A stretch of 64,000 nt of DNA, from positions 62,001 to 126,000 of the forward strand of contig NZ_CAMTIG010000002.1 in assembly GCF_947072515.1 (NCBI RefSeq). The letters are read 5' to 3'. Source of the stretch: an uncultured Clostridium sp. Lineage in GTDB: Bacteria > Bacillota > Clostridia > Clostridiales > Clostridiaceae. Every line of letters starts with the position of its first letter. Position 1 is the first letter of the stretch. Made by a program: the position numbers and the translations under genes. This document shows positions 1 to 10,214 of the stretch, one piece after another. Under the pieces are notes generated by a model that had not been told where the DNA came from, did not search any database, and saw only the letters and a program-made list of their open reading frames with translations.

Positions 1-27
1 TTTTAATTATATATAAGATGGAGGTTT

Positions 28-1212
28 TTGACGATGAGAGATGTAGTAATAGTTAGTGCTGTAAGAACAGCCTTAGGAAGCTTTGGAGGAGCATTGAAAG
101 ATGTTTCAGCAGTTGATTTAGGAGCACTTGTAATAAAGGAAGCTGTAGATAAAGCAGGAATAAAACCAGAACAAGTTGAAGAAGTAATAATGGGTAACGT
201 TATTCAAGCAGGACTTGGACAAAATACTGCTAGACAAGCGACTTTAAAAGCAGGATTACCATTTGAAGTTTCAGCTATGACAATCAATAAAGTTTGTGGA
301 TCAGGATTAAGAGCAGTTAGTTTAGCAGCTCAAATGATTAAAGCTGGAGATTCAGAAATCGTAGTAGCAGGTGGTATGGAAAGCATGTCACAAGCACCAT
401 ATCTTTTAAGAACTTCAAGATGGGGTCAAAGAATGGGTGACGGTCAAATGGTTGACTCAATGATAAATGATGCGTTAACAGATGCATTTAATCATTACCA
501 TATGGGAATTACAGCTGAAAATATAGCTGAAAGATGGAACTTAACTAGAGAAGAACAAGATGCATTTGCTGCTAATTCACAAAATAAAGCAGAAGCAGCT
601 ATAAAATCTGGAAGATTCAAAGATGAAATAGTACCAGTTGTTATACCTCAAAGAAAAGGTGAACCAAAAGTATTTGATACAGATGAATTCCCAAGATTTG
701 GAGCTACTGCTGAAGCTTTAGCTAAGTTAAGACCAGCTTTCAAAAAAGATGGTACTGTAACTGCTGGTAATGCTTCAGGAATTAATGATGGAGCTGCTGC
801 ATTCGTAGTAATGAGTGCTGAAAAAGCTGAAGAACTAGGATTAAAAGTAATGGCTAAAATTACTTCATACGGATCAAAAGGATTAGATCCAGCTATAATG
901 GGATACGGACCATTCCATGCTACTAAAGTTGCTTTAGAAAAAGCAGGATTAGAAGTAAAAGACTTAGACTTAATCGAAGCTAATGAAGCTTTCGCTGCTC
1001 AAAGTTTAGCAGTTGCTAGAGATTTGAAATTCGATATGAGCAAAGTAAATGTAAATGGTGGAGCTATAGCTTTAGGACACCCAGTAGGGGCTTCAGGAGC
1101 TAGAATTCTTGTAACTTTACTACATGAAATGGAAAAAAGAGATTCTAAGAAAGGTCTAGCTACTTTATGTATAGGTGGTGGACTTGGAACTGCAGTAATC
1201 GTTGAAAGATAA
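28..1212 (+). CDS. thlA: acetyl-CoA acetyltransferase (thiolase)
   Basis: Full-length ORF; thiolase motifs [52 protein letters not shown]. Confidence 0.97.
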   Translation: MTMRDVVIVSAVRTALGSFGGALKDVSAVDLGALVIKEAVDKAGIKPEQVEEVIMGNVIQAGLGQNTARQATLKAGLPFEVSAMTINKVCGSGLRAVSLAAQMIKAGDSEIVVAGGMESMSQAPYLLRTSRWGQRMGDGQMVDSMINDALTDAFNHYHMGITAENIAERWNLTREEQDAFAANSQNKAEAAIKSGRFKDEIVPVVIPQRKGEPKVFDTDEFPRFGATAEALAKLRPAFKKDGTVTAGNASGINDGAAAFVVMSAEKAEELGLKVMAKITSYGSKGLDPAIMGYGPFHATKVALEKAGLEVKDLDLIEANEAFAAQSLAVARDLKFDMSKVNVNGGAIALGHPVGASGARILVTLLHEMEKRDSKKGLATLCIGGGLGTAVIVER

Positions 1213-1234
1213 TAATTGAAATATATAATATATA

Positions 1235-1262
1235 GGATGTACGAAAGTACATCCTTTTTTTT
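1235..1262 (+). terminator. Rho-independent terminator after thlA
   Basis: GGATGTAC-GAAA-GTACATCC followed by a T-tract. Confidence 0.9.
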
Positions 1263-1493
1263 ATATAAAATTTTAGCGAAATAAAGAGCTAAAGTTTGAA
1301 AATTAGATAGTTAATTAGTTTAAAATAAAACAAATTAAAATAAAAAGTATGAAATTATGATAGAAAGGTATAAAAAAATATAAGTAGTAACCAAAAATGC
1401 TATAAACGGATATATTAAATTATGGAAGAGTAGGAAAATGGGTGTATAAAAAATATAGATATGTCCATAATTAAGAGGAAAGGTGGGGTATAA

Positions 1494-2072
1494 GTGATTA
1501 ATAGGTTATGCATTTTACTCCTTTTTGCTCTTAATTTAAGTACTTTTAATGGATATAACATTAACTCTTATAGAAATTTAGAGGAAAAGGTGAGGCTGGA
1601 AACAGAGTTTGTAGAGAATGGAGTTAAAATTGAATTTAATACAGGGAATGACAGTGAGAGTGAAAGAAAAAGAATAGAAAAAATAATAAAAGAAAATTTT
1701 TCGAGTGAAGAAAAAGAGAATAAAATAGATTTTAACGTATGGAAAGAAAAGAATAGGAGCTATGCAAATATTCAAATCATAAATAAAAATAAAGAAATGG
1801 ATACTAATGAAATAAAAAATAAATTAAAAAAATTCACAGATGAAAATTCTAATGAGGTTAAATATTTTCAATATCATAAAGGTAAGATAAATAAAAATTT
1901 ACAAGAAGAGTATACAAAAAATCTCGGAAAAGATTTTGAGATGATAGAAATTGAAAATGGATATACAGGGAAAATAAAATTAGGAAAAGATAATGTGAAT
2001 GTTGGTTTAATCAATTATGATACTGGATTGAATTTAATAATTGGAACTCCAATAATATTTACAACATACTAA
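1494..2072 (+). CDS. YwmB-like protein of the ywmB-murA-spoIID locus
   Basis: Signal-like N-terminus and position directly upstream of murA/spoIID, as in Bacillus ywmB; sequence similarity weak by eye. Confidence 0.55.
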   Translation: MINRLCILLLFALNLSTFNGYNINSYRNLEEKVRLETEFVENGVKIEFNTGNDSESERKRIEKIIKENFSSEEKENKIDFNVWKEKNRSYANIQIINKNKEMDTNEIKNKLKKFTDENSNEVKYFQYHKGKINKNLQEEYTKNLGKDFEMIEIENGYTGKIKLGKDNVNVGLINYDTGLNLIIGTPIIFTTY

Positions 2073-2094
2073 AAATTTTATTATGGAGGAAAAT

Positions 2095-3354
2095 ATGGAA
2101 AAGATAATTGTAAAAGAAACCAAAGGATTAACAGGTGAAGTTGATATAAGTACAGCGAAAAATTCTGTATTGCCTATAATAGCAGCAAGTATTTTATGTC
2201 CGGAGAAAGTAATTTTAAAAAATATAAAAATGCTTGAAGACGTTCAAGTTATAACAAGTTTAATGAGAGAATTAAATGGAGAAGTTGAATATTCAGAGAT
2301 AACAGAAGATTTAATTTTAGATTCAAATAAAATTAATCCTCTAGAAAATACAAATGAGTTAGTAAGAAAAATGAGAGCATCTTTTTTAGTGATGGGACCG
2401 ATGCTTGCTAGATTTGGGAAATGTAAAATATCATTACCTGGAGGATGCAATATAGGGAGTCGACCTATAGAGCTACATCTAAAGGGATTTAAAGCATTAG
2501 GAGCTAATATAAAGCAGGGACATGGTTATATAGAAGCAAGTGTAAAAAAATTTATTGGAAATAGAATATATCTTGATTTTCCATCAGTAGGAGCAACTGA
2601 AAATATAATTATGGCAGCTGTTTTGGCAAAAGGAACAACAGTAATAGAAAATGCAGCAGATGAGCCAGAAATATGGGATTTGGTTAGATTTTTAAATAAA
2701 ATGGGTGCAAGCATATATGGTGCAGGAGCTCGAAAAATAATAATAAGAGGTGTTGATAGACTTAGAGGAGTTATTCATAGACCTATTTATGATAGAATTG
2801 AGGCAGGAACATTTATGGTTGCAGCAGCTATTACAAATAGTATGATAAAAATAAATGATGTAAATGAAGAATATCTAATGCCCATTATAGAAAAATTGAA
2901 AGAGTGTGGAGTAGTAATAACTGAGGAAGAAAATGGGATAATAGTAGATGGTAGATATGATAAATGTGGAGCTGATATAAAAACATTGCCTCATCCAGGA
3001 TTCCCAACAGATATGCAACCTCAAATGATGACATTATTATCTACTATAAAAGGAACCAGTATGATTACAGAAACTGTTTTTGAAAATAGATTTATGCATG
3101 TTGATGAATTACGTCGAATGGGTGCAAATATAAAAATTGAAGGAAGAACGGCATATATAAAAGGTAGTGATAGATTAACTGGATGCGCAGTTAAATCTAC
3201 AGATTTAAGAGCTGGAGCAGCACTTATAATAGCCGGTTTAGTAGCTGAGGGAGAAACACAAGTTGATGGAATTTATAATATAGATAGAGGATATAAAAAT
3301 ATTGAAAAGAAGTTTAGACAACTTGGAGCAGAGATAGAAAGAATAAATATATGA
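2095..3354 (+). CDS. murA: UDP-N-acetylglucosamine 1-carboxyvinyltransferase
   Basis: ISTAKNSVLPIIAASIL, LPGGCNIGSRPIELHLKGF, FPTDMQPQMMTLL motifs; ATG at 2095 preceded by GGAGG. Confidence 0.95.
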   Translation: MEKIIVKETKGLTGEVDISTAKNSVLPIIAASILCPEKVILKNIKMLEDVQVITSLMRELNGEVEYSEITEDLILDSNKINPLENTNELVRKMRASFLVMGPMLARFGKCKISLPGGCNIGSRPIELHLKGFKALGANIKQGHGYIEASVKKFIGNRIYLDFPSVGATENIIMAAVLAKGTTVIENAADEPEIWDLVRFLNKMGASIYGAGARKIIIRGVDRLRGVIHRPIYDRIEAGTFMVAAAITNSMIKINDVNEEYLMPIIEKLKECGVVITEEENGIIVDGRYDKCGADIKTLPHPGFPTDMQPQMMTLLSTIKGTSMITETVFENRFMHVDELRRMGANIKIEGRTAYIKGSDRLTGCAVKSTDLRAGAALIIAGLVAEGETQVDGIYNIDRGYKNIEKKFRQLGAEIERINI

Positions 3355-3389
3355 GCTTAGTACAGCTTTTAGCTGTACTAAGCTTTTTT
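3354..3389 (+). terminator. Rho-independent terminator after murA
   Basis: AGCTTAGTACAGCT-TTT-AGCTGTACTAAGCT + T-tract. Confidence 0.9.
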
Positions 3390-3493
3390 ACGATAATAAA
3401 ATATTAATTAAAAGTTAAGACTTTATATAAAAAAATATTACTAGAATAATGAAAAAACTTAAAACATATATATAGGGGAAAGGGGGAGAGAAC

Positions 3494-4528
3494 TTGAATA
3501 ATAGGCAGATGAAAGAAAATGTTATTACAATGGGAATAGTTACGATTGCAATAGTTTTATGCTTAATAATGATCCCTAAGTTAATATTAGGAGATAGTAT
3601 AAATATAGGAGAAAGTAAAGAAGTCAGTGAAGAAAAAAATAAAAAAAATACAGATACTATAAATGTTGCTGGAAATGAAAAAGTTACAGTATATAGAGCT
3701 AAAACAGGGAAAACTGATAAAGTAAATTTAGAGGATTATGTAATAGGAGTGGTTTCAGGTGAAATGCCAGTGAATTTTAGTGAGGAGGCAATAAAATCAC
3801 AAGCTATTGCAGCGAGAACATATTATTTTTCAAAAAGAGAAGCAAAGTGCGAACAAGCAAAAGGTGCAGATATATGTGATACAATACATTGTCAAGTTTA
3901 TATGGATAAAAAGGAAAGATTAAATGCGTGGGATAAAAAGTATGCAAATAAAAATTATAGTAAAATAGAGAAGTTGGTAAATAACACAAAAGGTTTGGTA
4001 ATTACTCATAGTAATGAGATAATAAAGTATCCTCAATTTTTTTCAACAAGTTGGGGAAAAACTGAAAATTCAGAAGAGGTTTTTTCAGCAGCAGTACCAT
4101 ATTTAAAATCAATAAAAAGTCCAGGAGAAGAAGTTTCACCAAGATTTACAGAAGAAAAAATATTTGCTAATTCTGAGTTTGTTGCAATAGCAAATAATAA
4201 ATTAAATAGTAATATTACAACAGATAAGATAAATACAAAAATTGAAATATTAAATAGAACAAATGGAGGTTCTGTAGCAGAGTTGAAAATAGGTGGAACG
4301 GTAGTAAAGGGAAAGGAATTTAGACAGGCGTATGAGATAAATTCAGCAAACTTCACTATAGAATATTTTAAAGATAAAGTAAAAATAATTACAAAAGGGT
4401 TTGGACATGGTGTTGGTATGAGTCAATGGGGAGCAAATGTAATGGCGCAAAATGGTGCGAATTATGATGAAATATTGACACATTATTATACAGGAGTAGA
4501 AATAAAAAAAATAAAATATAAAGATTGA
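3494..4528 (+). CDS. spoIID: stage II sporulation protein D
   Basis: SpoIID/LytB motifs: SGEMPVNFSEEAIKSQAIAARTYYF, GFGHGVGMSQWGANVMAQNGANYDEILTHYYTG. Confidence 0.95.
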   Translation: MNNRQMKENVITMGIVTIAIVLCLIMIPKLILGDSINIGESKEVSEEKNKKNTDTINVAGNEKVTVYRAKTGKTDKVNLEDYVIGVVSGEMPVNFSEEAIKSQAIAARTYYFSKREAKCEQAKGADICDTIHCQVYMDKKERLNAWDKKYANKNYSKIEKLVNNTKGLVITHSNEIIKYPQFFSTSWGKTENSEEVFSAAVPYLKSIKSPGEEVSPRFTEEKIFANSEFVAIANNKLNSNITTDKINTKIEILNRTNGGSVAELKIGGTVVKGKEFRQAYEINSANFTIEYFKDKVKIITKGFGHGVGMSQWGANVMAQNGANYDEILTHYYTGVEIKKIKYKD

Positions 4529-4533
4529 ATAGA

Positions 4534-4572
4534 AAGATGATATTTGGGATATTACTCAAATATCATCTTTTT
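4534..4572 (+). terminator. Rho-independent terminator after spoIID
   Basis: AAGATGATATTTG...CAAATATCATCTT + T-tract. Confidence 0.85.
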
Positions 4573-4642
4573 TTAGTTGGCAAATTAAGGTGATTAAAAA
4601 AAATATATATGGACATAATTGAAACTAGGAGGTGTTTATTTT

Positions 4643-5368
4643 ATGGAAAAAATAAAAATATTTGGAAGAAAGATAAAAAACTACTTTACTGATAAGAAGT
4701 TAACAAAAAAAGAGGGAGTATACATTGGGGTTTTTGCATTCATATGTATAACACTTATTTCAGGTGTAATAGTATTAAAAAATATTAATACGAATAAAAC
4801 AAATAAGGTAAGTGAGCCAACTGAAAAGGAAATTGCACTGGTACCAGAGGTACCAACTAATACAGAAGCAATGGAAAATTCAGAAAGAGTTGAAAAGAAG
4901 AAGAAGGAAGAAACAGCAAAAGTATCTAGTACACCAAAATTGGAATTTGTAAATCCAATAGAAGGAAAATTACTTAAAGGTCACGATGATGCAATAATTT
5001 CAGAAGATGGTTTAAAGAGTGAAATGTTTGGTGGTATTTCTATAGTATCTAAAATTGGAACAGAAGTTAAAGCTGGTGAAGCTGGAGTTATAGATGAGAT
5101 TAAGAATAATGATATTGCTTTTGGAACAACAGTAACAGTGAAGCATGCAAATGGGATTAAATCAGAATATTGTAATTTGAATCAAAATTTAAAAATTAAA
5201 AAAGGTGACACAGTTAAAAAAGGTCAAGTTATAGGAACAGTAGGAAAAACAGCACAAAGCTTAACAGCAGCATTAAAAAGTGAGTTTTTACACATAAGAG
5301 TATATACATTAAATGATAAATCATATAAAGAAATAGATCCAGGAAAATATTTTTCATATAAAAAGTAA
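4643..5368 (+). CDS. M23-like (LytM-fold) membrane protein, SpoIIQ-like
   Basis: N-terminal TM, C-terminal peptidase_M23-like region (GTTVTVKHANGIKSEYCNLN), locus position next to spoIID/spoIIID. Confidence 0.75.
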   Translation: MEKIKIFGRKIKNYFTDKKLTKKEGVYIGVFAFICITLISGVIVLKNINTNKTNKVSEPTEKEIALVPEVPTNTEAMENSERVEKKKKEETAKVSSTPKLEFVNPIEGKLLKGHDDAIISEDGLKSEMFGGISIVSKIGTEVKAGEAGVIDEIKNNDIAFGTTVTVKHANGIKSEYCNLNQNLKIKKGDTVKKGQVIGTVGKTAQSLTAALKSEFLHIRVYTLNDKSYKEIDPGKYFSYKK

Positions 5369-5450
5369 TGAAATAATCAGTCATTTGAATAAAATGGCTG
5401 ATTACTTTAAATACTAATAATACTAATGAATTTTTAAGGAGGTAGAGTTA

Positions 5451-5702
5451 ATGAAGGATTATATTGAAGAAAGAGTATTAGAAGTAGCACAATATATTAT
5501 AGATTCAAAAGCCACGATTAGAAAAACTGCAAAAGTTTTTGGCGTAAGTAAAAGTACAATACACAAAGATATGACTGAAAGATTACCAAAGATTAATCCA
5601 ACTATAGCAGAACAAACACATATAGTTTTAGAATTAAATAAATCAGAAAGACATATACGAGGTGGAAAAGCCACTAAGATGAAATATAAAACTGCTGAAT
5701 AA
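5451..5702 (+). CDS. spoIIID: sporulation transcriptional regulator SpoIIID
   Basis: 83 aa; HTH TIRKTAKVFGVSKSTIHKDMTERLP, synteny with mbl. Confidence 0.95.
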   Translation: MKDYIEERVLEVAQYIIDSKATIRKTAKVFGVSKSTIHKDMTERLPKINPTIAEQTHIVLELNKSERHIRGGKATKMKYKTAE

Positions 5703-5776
5703 ATATTGAAACAAATGACCATTCCATATATAATATAGAAAAAAAGTAATATTTTTCAAAAAAAGGTGGAGTAGAT

Positions 5777-6811
5777 ATGTGGTTTTGGGAAAAGGGTTCA
5801 GACTTAGGAATAGATTTGGGTACTGCAACTATTTTGGTGTACATGAAGGGGAAAGGAATAGTACTAAAAGAACCTTCAGTAGTAGCTATAAATAAAAATA
5901 CTGGTAAAGTATTAGCAGTGGGAGAAGAAGCTAGGAAAATGATTGGAAGAACTCCAGGAAATATAATAGCAGTAAGGCCTTTAAAGGATGGTGTAATATC
6001 GAATTATGATGTAACTGAAAAAATGTTACAGGAGATTATAGGTAAAGTTTGTGGTAATAAAAAAATTATAACTCCAAATGTAATTGTTTGTATTCCATCT
6101 ATGGCTACAGAAGTAGAGAAAAGAGCTGTAATAGATGCAGCAAAAAATTCAGGAGCAAAAGATGTACATCTTATAGAAGAACCATTAGCTGCTGCAATAG
6201 GAGCGGGATTAGATATAACGAGACCTAATGGATGTATGATTGTAGATATTGGAGGAGGAACTTGCGATATAGCAGTTATTTCATTAGGCGGAATAGTAGA
6301 AAGAGTTTCAATAAAAGCAGCCGGAGATAAATTTGATGAGGCAATTATTAGATATGTAAGAAATACATATAAATTAATGATTGGAGAAAAAACAGCAGAA
6401 GAAATTAAGATAGCCATCGGATCAGTATTTGAAGATGAATACGATTCTACAGCAATAATTAGAGGCAGAAATATGTTAACGGGACTACCAGATGACTTAA
6501 AAATAAGTTCACAAGAGATTAGAGACGCCTTAAAAGAAACAGTTAACATGATAGTAGAAGGGGTAAAAAGTACACTAGAAAAAACTCCACCGGAATTAAT
6601 TTCAGATATTATAGAAAATGGAATTATATTAACAGGTGGTGGTGCATTAATTCATGGACTAGATAAATTAATAAGTATTGAAACTGGATTAGAGGTTGAA
6701 ATAGCAAAAAATTCAATTGAGGCAGTAGCAGAAGGAACAGGAATGGTTTTGCAATACATAAACAAAATAGATTCATCTGCTAGAAGTAAAGAGTTAATAT
6801 TAATTAGTTAA
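5777..6811 (+). CDS. mbl: rod-shape determining MreB/Mbl family actin homologue
   Basis: GIDLGTATILVY, IEEPLAAAIGAGLDI, DIGGGTCDIAVISLGG; spoIIID-mbl synteny. Confidence 0.9.
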   Translation: MWFWEKGSDLGIDLGTATILVYMKGKGIVLKEPSVVAINKNTGKVLAVGEEARKMIGRTPGNIIAVRPLKDGVISNYDVTEKMLQEIIGKVCGNKKIITPNVIVCIPSMATEVEKRAVIDAAKNSGAKDVHLIEEPLAAAIGAGLDITRPNGCMIVDIGGGTCDIAVISLGGIVERVSIKAAGDKFDEAIIRYVRNTYKLMIGEKTAEEIKIAIGSVFEDEYDSTAIIRGRNMLTGLPDDLKISSQEIRDALKETVNMIVEGVKSTLEKTPPELISDIIENGIILTGGGALIHGLDKLISIETGLEVEIAKNSIEAVAEGTGMVLQYINKIDSSARSKELILIS

Positions 6812-6845
6812 AATAATGCTGTCCGTGGACAGCATTATTTTTTAT
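6812..6845 (+). terminator. terminator between mbl and the convergent yyaC-like gene
   Basis: AATAATGCTGTCC-GT-GGACAGCATTATT + T-tract. Confidence 0.85.
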
Positions 6846-6856
6846 AAATTAATTTT

Positions 6857-7408
6857 TTAATGCATATTAGAATCTATATATCTAAAAAGCCATTGATTAT
6901 AAGCGTTGATTAGACCTTTAGAAATGATATTTGCAATATCATAAACTAATGAAAGACGAATATTATTAGAATAAAGAAAATCCTCAGAAGCACTTTTAGC
7001 TATTATACCGACAATAGAAATATCACCAACTTCTGTTAGAAGTTTTCCAACTCCACGACCGGGAGAAATGGGGGTATCTCTAAGATAAATATCACCAACT
7101 TCGCTTTTAGTACCTAAGCAAGCATCAATGGCAACAATAAAACTAGATTTATGTTTCTTTTTTATTTCATTAATTTTGGTATCTAAATTTAATGCGTGTA
7201 TAGGATCGTGAATAGTCCCATACACAGGAAAAGGGAATTTATATTCAGTTAAAATTGATCCTACAATAGGACCTAAAGCATCACCAATAAATTTATCAGT
7301 ACCAATACATACTATAATTAAGTCTTCCTTTATAATGTCTTTTACTAATGTACCTAATTTTATATCAGGATTTTTTGAAGTAATATTAATAATTTCTTTC
7401 AAGGACAA
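6857..7408 (-). CDS. yyaC: YyaC-like spore protease (DUF1256)
   Basis: CIGTDKFIGDALGPIVGS, AIDACLGTKSEVGDI, ISPGRGVGK. Confidence 0.85.
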   Translation of the reverse strand: MSLKEIINITSKNPDIKLGTLVKDIIKEDLIIVCIGTDKFIGDALGPIVGSILTEYKFPFPVYGTIHDPIHALNLDTKINEIKKKHKSSFIVAIDACLGTKSEVGDIYLRDTPISPGRGVGKLLTEVGDISIVGIIAKSASEDFLYSNNIRLSLVYDIANIISKGLINAYNQWLFRYIDSNMH

Positions 7409-7499
7409 TTCACCTCCTTAAATAATATATTCATGAAAAAAAGATGATATACAAAAAAAGGAATAAAAAAGAAAAAATAGTTAATAATTCAAATAAGAG

Positions 7500-7940
7500 G
7501 TGTGTGGTATGAAAAAAAGTTTAATTTTATTAATACTTATAATGAGTAGTATAACAATGTATTTTATTCTTTTTTGGAATCCAAATAGTAATAGAGTAGA
7601 AGACATAAAAGAAGTTAATTCAACAGAAATAAAGAAAAATAATCAAAAAAATGAAAATGAAGAAAAACGAATTCAAGAAGAGAAAGAAGCTATGGAAAAG
7701 GAAAATGCAATAGAAAAAAATAAAAATATAGAAAATATAAATAGATTGATTAAAAATATGAGTAAAGAGGATAAAATAAATATAGAAAATAGTTTGAATG
7801 AGTTATCAACAGTTGATTTAATGAAGATTAAAGAGAAACTTAATGAAGGAAAAATAGATGAAGTAAAGAAAATATTGAATGAAAGATTACTACAAATAGA
7901 AGAAAAAAATTTATATGAAATAATAAAAAAATATAAATGA
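7500..7940 (+). CDS. hypothetical membrane-anchored charged/coiled-coil protein
   Basis: ORF with N-terminal TM then Lys/Glu-rich region; RBS upstream. Confidence 0.6.
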   Translation: MCGMKKSLILLILIMSSITMYFILFWNPNSNRVEDIKEVNSTEIKKNNQKNENEEKRIQEEKEAMEKENAIEKNKNIENINRLIKNMSKEDKINIENSLNELSTVDLMKIKEKLNEGKIDEVKKILNERLLQIEEKNLYEIIKKYK

Positions 7941-8022
7941 TGAATATAGGGTTAAATAAAAGAAAAAAATAGAAAAAGATAGGAATATAAAGATAATTTA
8001 GAATAATAACTATATTAAGCAG

Positions 8023-8051
8023 TTGAAAAAAGTTGTGTATAAATATATACT
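8023..8051 (+). promoter_or_regulatory. sigma-A-type promoter of the tRNA cluster
   Basis: TTGAAA (8023) N17 TATACT (8046). Confidence 0.7.
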
Positions 8052-8098
8052 AACTATTGTCGGTTGGCAATATGCCTGCCGAAAACTAAATAACTTTT

Positions 8099-8183
8099 GG
8101 TGGGGTTCCCGAGTGGCCAAAGGGGGCAGACTGTAAATCTGTTGCAACTTGCTTCGAAGGTTCGAATCCTTCTCCCACCACCA
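8099..8183 (+). tRNA. tRNA-Tyr (GTA)
   Basis: Long variable arm, CTGTAAA anticodon loop, GGTTCGAATCC T-arm, encoded CCA. Confidence 0.95.
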
Positions 8184-8191
8184 TTTAGTAT

Positions 8192-8267
8192 GGTCGCATA
8201 GCTCAGCTGGGAGAGCACCTGCCTTACAAGCAGGGGGTCATAGGTTCGAACCCTATTGTGACCACCA
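8192..8267 (+). tRNA. tRNA-Val (TAC)
   Basis: GGTCGCA...TGACC acceptor, anticodon TAC, GGTTCGAACC, encoded CCA. Confidence 0.95.
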
Positions 8268-8289
8268 TTAAAAAATAAAATGAAATTTC

Positions 8290-8364
8290 GCTGGCATGGC
8301 TCAACGGTAGAGCAGCTGACTTGTAATCAGCAGGTTGTAGGTTCGATTCCTATTGCCAGCTCCA
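8290..8364 (+). tRNA. tRNA-Thr (TGT)
   Basis: GCTGGCA...TGCCAGC acceptor, anticodon TGT, GGTTCGATTCC, encoded CCA. Confidence 0.95.
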
Positions 8365-8369
8365 AATAA

Positions 8370-8454
8370 GGTGGGGTTCCCGAGTGGCCAAAGGGGGCAG
8401 ACTGTAAATCTGTTGCAACTTGCTTCGAAGGTTCGAATCCTTCTCCCACCACCA
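8370..8454 (+). tRNA. tRNA-Tyr (GTA), second identical copy
   Basis: Sequence identical to 8099-8183. Confidence 0.95.
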
Positions 8455-8482
8455 AACGCTAAGTTTAACTTAGCGTTTTTTT
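8454..8482 (+). terminator. terminator of tRNA cluster
   Basis: AACGCTAAGTTTAACTTAGCGTT + T-tract. Confidence 0.9.
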
Positions 8483-8687
8483 TATTATATTATATTCAAA
8501 AAATAGAGAAAATAGTTGAATAATAAATAGAATAAAAAACCAAAAATATTAATAAAATAAAGAAAAATTTAAATTTAAATTGTATATAAAGCAAAAATGT
8601 TTGAATAATGGCATAGTATTAATATTTAAAGCTATTAACAAAAAGTTAATATATATAAATTGAGAAAAATAGATAGAATTTAATCTA

Positions 8688-8716
8688 TTGACTGTATAAA
8701 ATCTCTATGTTACAAT
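8688..8716 (+). promoter_or_regulatory. sigma-A-type promoter upstream of SAM riboswitch/metK
   Basis: TTGACT N17 TACAAT. Confidence 0.8.
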
Positions 8717-8748
8717 TGCAAAGAAATCAAGACAAAAGAATAACGAAA

Positions 8749-8901
8749 CTCTTATCAAGAGAGGTGGAGGGATATGGCCCTATGAAACCCAGCAACCTAC
8801 AGTAATTAATTAAATTTAATATGTGTGGTGCTAATTCCTGTAGTTTAGCTACGAGATGAGAAGAATAGGAAACTAGTTCTCTTCTTATTGAAGAGTTTTT
8901 T
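8749..8901 (+). ncRNA. SAM-I (S-box) riboswitch with expression-platform terminator
   Basis: CTCTTATCAAGAGAGGTGGAGGGATATGGCCCTATGAAACCCAGCAACC...GGTGCTAATTCC...GAGATGAGAAG; terminator CTCTTC-TTATT-GAAGAG-T7; directly upstream of metK. Confidence 0.95.
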
Positions 8902-8944
8902 TATTATAAAGAAAAATTTGTAAATTTGAAAGGAGAATAATACA

Positions 8945-10123
8945 ATGAGAAGATTATTCACATCAGAATCAGTTACTGAAGGGCATCCAGATAAAATCTG
9001 TGATCAAATTTCTGATTCAGTATTAGACGCAATATTAGCAAAGGATCCAATGGCAAGAGTAGCTTGCGAAACAGCTGTAACTACTGGAATGGTAATGGTA
9101 ATGGGAGAAATAACAACAAACTGTTACGTTGATATTCCAAAAGTTGTAAGACAAACAATAAGAGAAATTGGATATGATAGAGCAAAATATGGATTTGACT
9201 GTGATACATGTGCAGTTATGACAACAATAGATGAGCAAAGTGCTGACATCGCTATGGGTGTTGACGAAGCTTTGGAATCAAGAGAAGGACAAAAGGATGA
9301 TGTTGAAGCAGTAGGTGCTGGAGATCAAGGAATGATGTTTGGTTTTGCTACTAATGAAACAGAAGAATTTATGCCAGCTCCAATAGCTATGGCTCACAGA
9401 TTATCAAGAAGACTTACAGAAGTAAGAAAAAACGGAACTTTAGGATACTTAAGACCAGATGGTAAAACTCAAGTTACTGTTGAATATGAAAATGATAAAC
9501 CAGTTAGAATTGATGCTATAGTTATATCAACTCAACATGGAGAAGATGTTACTTTAGAACAAATTCAAAAAGATTTAAAAGAACATGTAATAAAAGCTGT
9601 AATTCCAGCAGATTTATTAGATGCAGACACTAAATATTACATTAATCCAACAGGAAGATTCGTAGTTGGTGGACCACAAGGTGATAGTGGATTAACAGGA
9701 AGAAAAATCATCGTTGATACTTATGGTGGAATGGGAAGACACGGTGGTGGAGCATTCTCAGGAAAAGATTCAACTAAAGTTGATAGATCAGCTGCATATG
9801 CTGCAAGATGGGTTGCTAAAAACTTAGTTGCTGCTGGTGTTGCAGATAAATTAGAAGTGCAATTAGCTTATGCTATAGGTGTTGCTAAACCAGTTTCAAT
9901 AGTTGTTGATACATTCAAAACTGGAAAAATTTCAGATGAAGAAATCATAGCTATAATTGAAAAAGTATTTGACTTAAGACCAGGAGCTATAATTAAAGAA
10001 CTAGACTTAAGAAGACCAATATACAAACAAACAGCAGCTTACGGACACTTTGGAAGAACAGACGTTGAACTTCCATGGGAAAACTTAAATAAAGTTGAGG
10101 CTATTAAAGCTTTAATGAAATAG
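8945..10123 (+). CDS. metK: S-adenosylmethionine synthetase
   Basis: [47 protein letters not shown]. Confidence 0.98.
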   Translation: MRRLFTSESVTEGHPDKICDQISDSVLDAILAKDPMARVACETAVTTGMVMVMGEITTNCYVDIPKVVRQTIREIGYDRAKYGFDCDTCAVMTTIDEQSADIAMGVDEALESREGQKDDVEAVGAGDQGMMFGFATNETEEFMPAPIAMAHRLSRRLTEVRKNGTLGYLRPDGKTQVTVEYENDKPVRIDAIVISTQHGEDVTLEQIQKDLKEHVIKAVIPADLLDADTKYYINPTGRFVVGGPQGDSGLTGRKIIVDTYGGMGRHGGGAFSGKDSTKVDRSAAYAARWVAKNLVAAGVADKLEVQLAYAIGVAKPVSIVVDTFKTGKISDEEIIAIIEKVFDLRPGAIIKELDLRRPIYKQTAAYGHFGRTDVELPWENLNKVEAIKALMK

Positions 10124-10131
10124 TAAATTTA

Positions 10132-10163
10132 AAAGCTACATCGATAGATGTAGCTTTTTTTAT
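10132..10163 (+). terminator. terminator after metK
   Basis: AAGCTACATC-GATA-GATGTAGCTT + T-tract. Confidence 0.88.
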
Positions 10164-10214
10164 GCAAAAATATAAAAATCAATGATAGATAATCTGTTTT
10201 ATAAAGAATAAATT

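Noticed and set aside
4033-4356. 107-aa minus-strand ORF
   Set aside because: Antisense to spoIID with no supporting signals.
6004-6549. 181-aa minus-strand ORF
   Set aside because: Antisense to the mbl coding frame; no RBS or family signal.
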